7,918 nucleotides of DNA from Dehalococcoidia bacterium. Its GTDB lineage: Bacteria > Chloroflexota > Dehalococcoidia > UBA6926. The stretch spans positions 1 through 7,918 of the forward strand of contig JAPYRO010000052.1 of assembly GCA_029941095.1 (NCBI GenBank), read 5' to 3'. Below, piece after piece: positions 5,745 to 7,918 of the stretch. The position numbers and the translations under genes were made by a program. Every line of letters begins with the position of its first letter. The stretch's first letter is position 1. Under the pieces are notes generated by a model. The model was not told where the DNA came from and did not search any database. It saw nothing but the letters and a program-made list of their open reading frames with translations.

Positions 5745-7096
5745 GAACCGTAACCGGATTTCAGAATGCCGTAAATGAGCTGATCCCTAAACACCCTTGG
5801 TTCAATCCGGTGGCGTCCGAATCTACGCTCAAATTTATTGAATCGGTATTTGGTGCCGGAGTTTCACCCAAGCAGGCAGTGGATTCGATTATTGATCGAG
5901 TTGTATCTACCGGGGATACTGCCGTTAGGGATTTAACACTATTAATGGATGGCGTTGAAATTGAGCAATTTATAGTGCCAAAAACTGAGATTATGGCGTC
6001 GTACGCTTCGGTCCCTACTGAGGTTGTGGATGCATTGAACGTTGCGGCTGATCAAATTCGTACATTTCACTTACAACAACCCAAAGGTGGGTGGATTGAT
6101 GAAGAAAGAGGAGTTGGACAAATTATTAATCCAATTGAAAATGTTGGAATCTACGTTCCGGGTGGACGTGCATCATACCCATCTACGGTACTAATGATGG
6201 CCATACCGGCAAAAGTGGCCGGGGTACCGTCAATCTCAGTTGCTACACCTCCATCTAACAATGGAAAGGTACCCCCCGTAACTCTAGTTGCATGTGATAT
6301 AGCGGGGGTGGATATTGTCTATAGAATAGGTGGACCAACCGCCATAGCAGCGTTCGCATTTGGTACCGAAACTGTATCTAAAGTTGATAAAATACTTGGG
6401 CCAGGAAACCTTTTGGTACAGCTAACAAAACAAGCTGTATATGGAGTGTCAGGAATTGATGCCCTGCAAGGACCCACGGAGACTTTGATTGTTGCTGATA
6501 GAACTTCTAACCCGATTTTCTGCGCAGCTGACTTACTGGCTCAAGCTGAGCATGATCCGGAAGCCAGGGTGGTTTTAGTGACAAAAGACAAAAATATATT
6601 ATCAAAAATAGAGGACGAGATAGAGATTCAGTTAAAGCGCCTTCCCCGATCAAGCCCAGCGAACATCTCCATAAAAGAAAATGGAGCATTCGTAGTATTG
6701 GAAAATGAAAATGAGATAGTAGATTTCTGTAATCAATTTGCTCCCGAACACCTATGTCTTCTTAATAGCAATCCTGATGAGATGATACCTAGATTAAAAG
6801 CCGCTGGAGGCATTTTCGTAGGTGAAGACTCTCCGGAGGTTCTTGGAGACTACACAGCTGGACCTAGTCATAGTATGCCCACTTCTGGTGCGGCAAGACA
6901 CAGTTCTCCAGTTAGTGTTAGCGATTATCTTAAAATTACTAGCCTAATTTCCGTTCCCAGAGAGAGACTAAGCGAAATAGGGCCTGCTGGAGTTGAAATT
7001 GCGGAAGCTGAGAACCTTCTAGCGCATGCTCAGGCATTGAAATTCCGCTTAGATCCTGAAATGCGATCTTTGGATAATTATCAGAATGAAGAGTAA
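5741..7096 (+). CDS. hisD: Histidinol dehydrogenase
   Basis: HisD is a zinc- and NAD-dependent cytosolic enzyme that oxidises L-histidinol to L-histidine through histidinal, the last two steps of the pathway. At 451 residues it is slightly longer than typical (about 430). All key residues can be placed by comparison with E. coli HisD: zinc ligands Gln268 and His271 in LAQAEHDP, Asp370 in LGDYTAGPSH and His429 in LLAHAQAL, and catalytic Glu336/His337 in APEHL. Other hallmarks are VGIYVPGGRASYPSTVLM (135-152), the NAD-binding region with IGGPTAIAAFAFGT (196-209), KILGPGN (217-223), GPTETLIVAD (244-253) and PTSGAARH (380-387). The enzyme should be active. Translation starts at TTG 5741, overlapping the upstream phospholipase-like gene by 4 nt, and its 3' end overlaps ftsY by 11 nt. 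Confidence 0.98.
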   Translation: MRTVTGFQNAVNELIPKHPWFNPVASESTLKFIESVFGAGVSPKQAVDSIIDRVVSTGDTAVRDLTLLMDGVEIEQFIVPKTEIMASYASVPTEVVDALNVAADQIRTFHLQQPKGGWIDEERGVGQIINPIENVGIYVPGGRASYPSTVLMMAIPAKVAGVPSISVATPPSNNGKVPPVTLVACDIAGVDIVYRIGGPTAIAAFAFGTETVSKVDKILGPGNLLVQLTKQAVYGVSGIDALQGPTETLIVADRTSNPIFCAADLLAQAEHDPEARVVLVTKDKNILSKIEDEIEIQLKRLPRSSPANISIKENGAFVVLENENEIVDFCNQFAPEHLCLLNSNPDEMIPRLKAAGGIFVGEDSPEVLGDYTAGPSHSMPTSGAARHSSPVSVSDYLKITSLISVPRERLSEIGPAGVEIAEAENLLAHAQALKFRLDPEMRSLDNYQNEE

Positions 7097-7918
7097 AGAA
7101 GAAGGCTTTTTTGAATCTCTGGCCAAAACACGTCAGAGCCTTACTAGTCGTTTTGGGTTAATTTTTAATACGCAGCACGATCAGGATATGTGGGAGCATC
7201 TTGAGGAAGCTCTAATAAGCTCAGATATTGGTATGGATTTGGTAGAACAACTAATTACACTTAGCCGCGAAAAGGCTAGAAAAGCACGAATTACGGACAA
7301 GAAAAAATTAATTGATCTGATAAAAAATGAATTAATGAATATATCCAGAGTACAGGTAACTCCATCTATAAAAGGGCATCCAGAGATTTATATTATGGTG
7401 GGTGTCAACGGTAGCGGGAAAACGACAACTATCGCAAAACTAGCGAAAAAGAAAAAGAGCGAAGGAATTAAAGTTATGCTTGTAGCTGCAGATACTTTTA
7501 GAGACGCAGCGATTGAGCAACTTGATTATTGGGCTCAATTGTTGAGTGTGGATATTGTGTACAATCGCCAAAGTACAGATCCTGCTTCTGTTGTATATGA
7601 CGGTATACAGTCGGCAATAGCCAAGGATATGGATGTTTTGATAGTGGATACAGCGGGTCGCTTGCAAACTCAAACTAATCTGATGAACGAACTGAATAAG
7701 ATCAGATCAGTGATCGATGGAAACAGTAAGGGGGCAAGCGTTAATTGTTTTTTGGTAGTCGATGCTACTACTGGCCAAAACGGCATTTCGCAGACAAAAG
7801 AATTTATTGAAGCAGCCTCGGTAGATGGAGTAATCATTTCCAAAATTGATGGATCAAGCAAAGGAGGTATCGCGCTCGCAATACAAAATCGATTTAAAAT
7901 ACCTGTACGGTATCTTGG
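7086..7918 (+). CDS. ftsY: Signal recognition particle receptor FtsY, N-terminal part (partial)
   Basis: The frame from ATG 7086 is open to the window end (277 complete codons), so the gene continues beyond it. FtsY is the membrane-associated GTPase receptor that docks ribosome-SRP complexes at the Sec translocon. The short N-terminus EGFFESLAKTRQSLTSRF (6-23) is an amphipathic membrane-targeting helix, and no long acidic A domain precedes it. The helical N domain (about 30-90) includes LEEALISSDIGMDL. The GTPase domain shows G1 GVNGSGKTTT (106-115), DTFRDAAIEQL (136-146), G3 DTAGRLQT (188-195), DATTGQNGISQTKEF (226-240) and G4 as SKIDGSSKGG (252-261). Serine replaces the usual Thr in TKxD, and Asp140 replaces the usual Ala in DTFRAAA. 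DATTGQN favours FtsY over Ffh. ATG 7086 lies inside the end of hisD (11-nt overlap) and has only a weak GGA at 7072-7074, so translation probably depends on hisD. Confidence 0.95.
   Translation, partial: MKSKEEGFFESLAKTRQSLTSRFGLIFNTQHDQDMWEHLEEALISSDIGMDLVEQLITLSREKARKARITDKKKLIDLIKNELMNISRVQVTPSIKGHPEIYIMVGVNGSGKTTTIAKLAKKKKSEGIKVMLVAADTFRDAAIEQLDYWAQLLSVDIVYNRQSTDPASVVYDGIQSAIAKDMDVLIVDTAGRLQTQTNLMNELNKIRSVIDGNSKGASVNCFLVVDATTGQNGISQTKEFIEAASVDGVIISKIDGSSKGGIALAIQNRFKIPVRYL

Noticed and set aside
7440..7861. Two minus-strand ORFs near the window end
   Set aside because: Both are shadows of ftsY, whose plus-strand frame is open through this region with all GTPase motifs.
1..7918. Mobile element, CRISPR array, tRNA or rRNA
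   Set aside because: I saw no regularly spaced long repeats, transposase or integrase motifs, or cloverleaf-like sequences; nearly all the sequence is explained by housekeeping genes.

Overview
The window is an AT-rich (visibly well below 50% GC) bacterial chromosomal segment carrying housekeeping genes. No transposase, integrase, phage gene, CRISPR array, tRNA or rRNA is visible. The taxon cannot be fixed from this sequence. A short-form hisG paired with a hisZ, a complex I gene, a single-domain biotin ligase, a zinc-dependent phospholipase C-like gene and weak Shine-Dalgarno sites fit an uncultured low-GC lineage such as marine Chloroflexota, but that is inference held with low confidence.

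Layout. (1) Positions 1-271 hold the 3' end of nuoN (complex I membrane subunit), with a GC-rich hairpin over its last codons. (2) Positions 306-761 encode a small protein made of two HicB-like domains in tandem, with no HicA toxin gene beside it. (3) On the minus strand, 775-1722 is an aldo/keto reductase, convergent with the HicB-like gene and divergent from birA, with a good sigma70-type promoter in the 73-bp divergent gap. (4) Positions 1796-2608 are birA, a biotin-protein ligase without a DNA-binding domain. (5) After a 140-bp AT-rich gap comes a compact plus-strand run: hisZ (2749-4215), hisG (4212-4955), a zinc-dependent phospholipase C-like gene (4992/4995-5744), hisD (5741-7096) and the first 277 codons of ftsY (7086 to the window end). 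Three of the four junctions in this run overlap (4, 4 and 11 nt), which suggests one translationally coupled operon.

How the genes work together. HisG (short form) and HisZ should assemble into the ATP phosphoribosyltransferase that starts histidine synthesis. HisZ looks like a histidyl-tRNA synthetase that keeps its histidine pocket but has lost catalytic and ATP-binding arginines, as expected of a feedback sensor. HisD performs the last two oxidations of the same pathway. The phospholipase C-like gene between hisG and hisD and the ftsY after hisD are not histidine genes.

The observations most worth following are the phospholipase C-like gene embedded in the his operon with only half of a classical metal site, the orphan tandem HicB-like protein, and the long degenerate-synthetase HisZ. 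I see no convincing evidence of a wholly new system.
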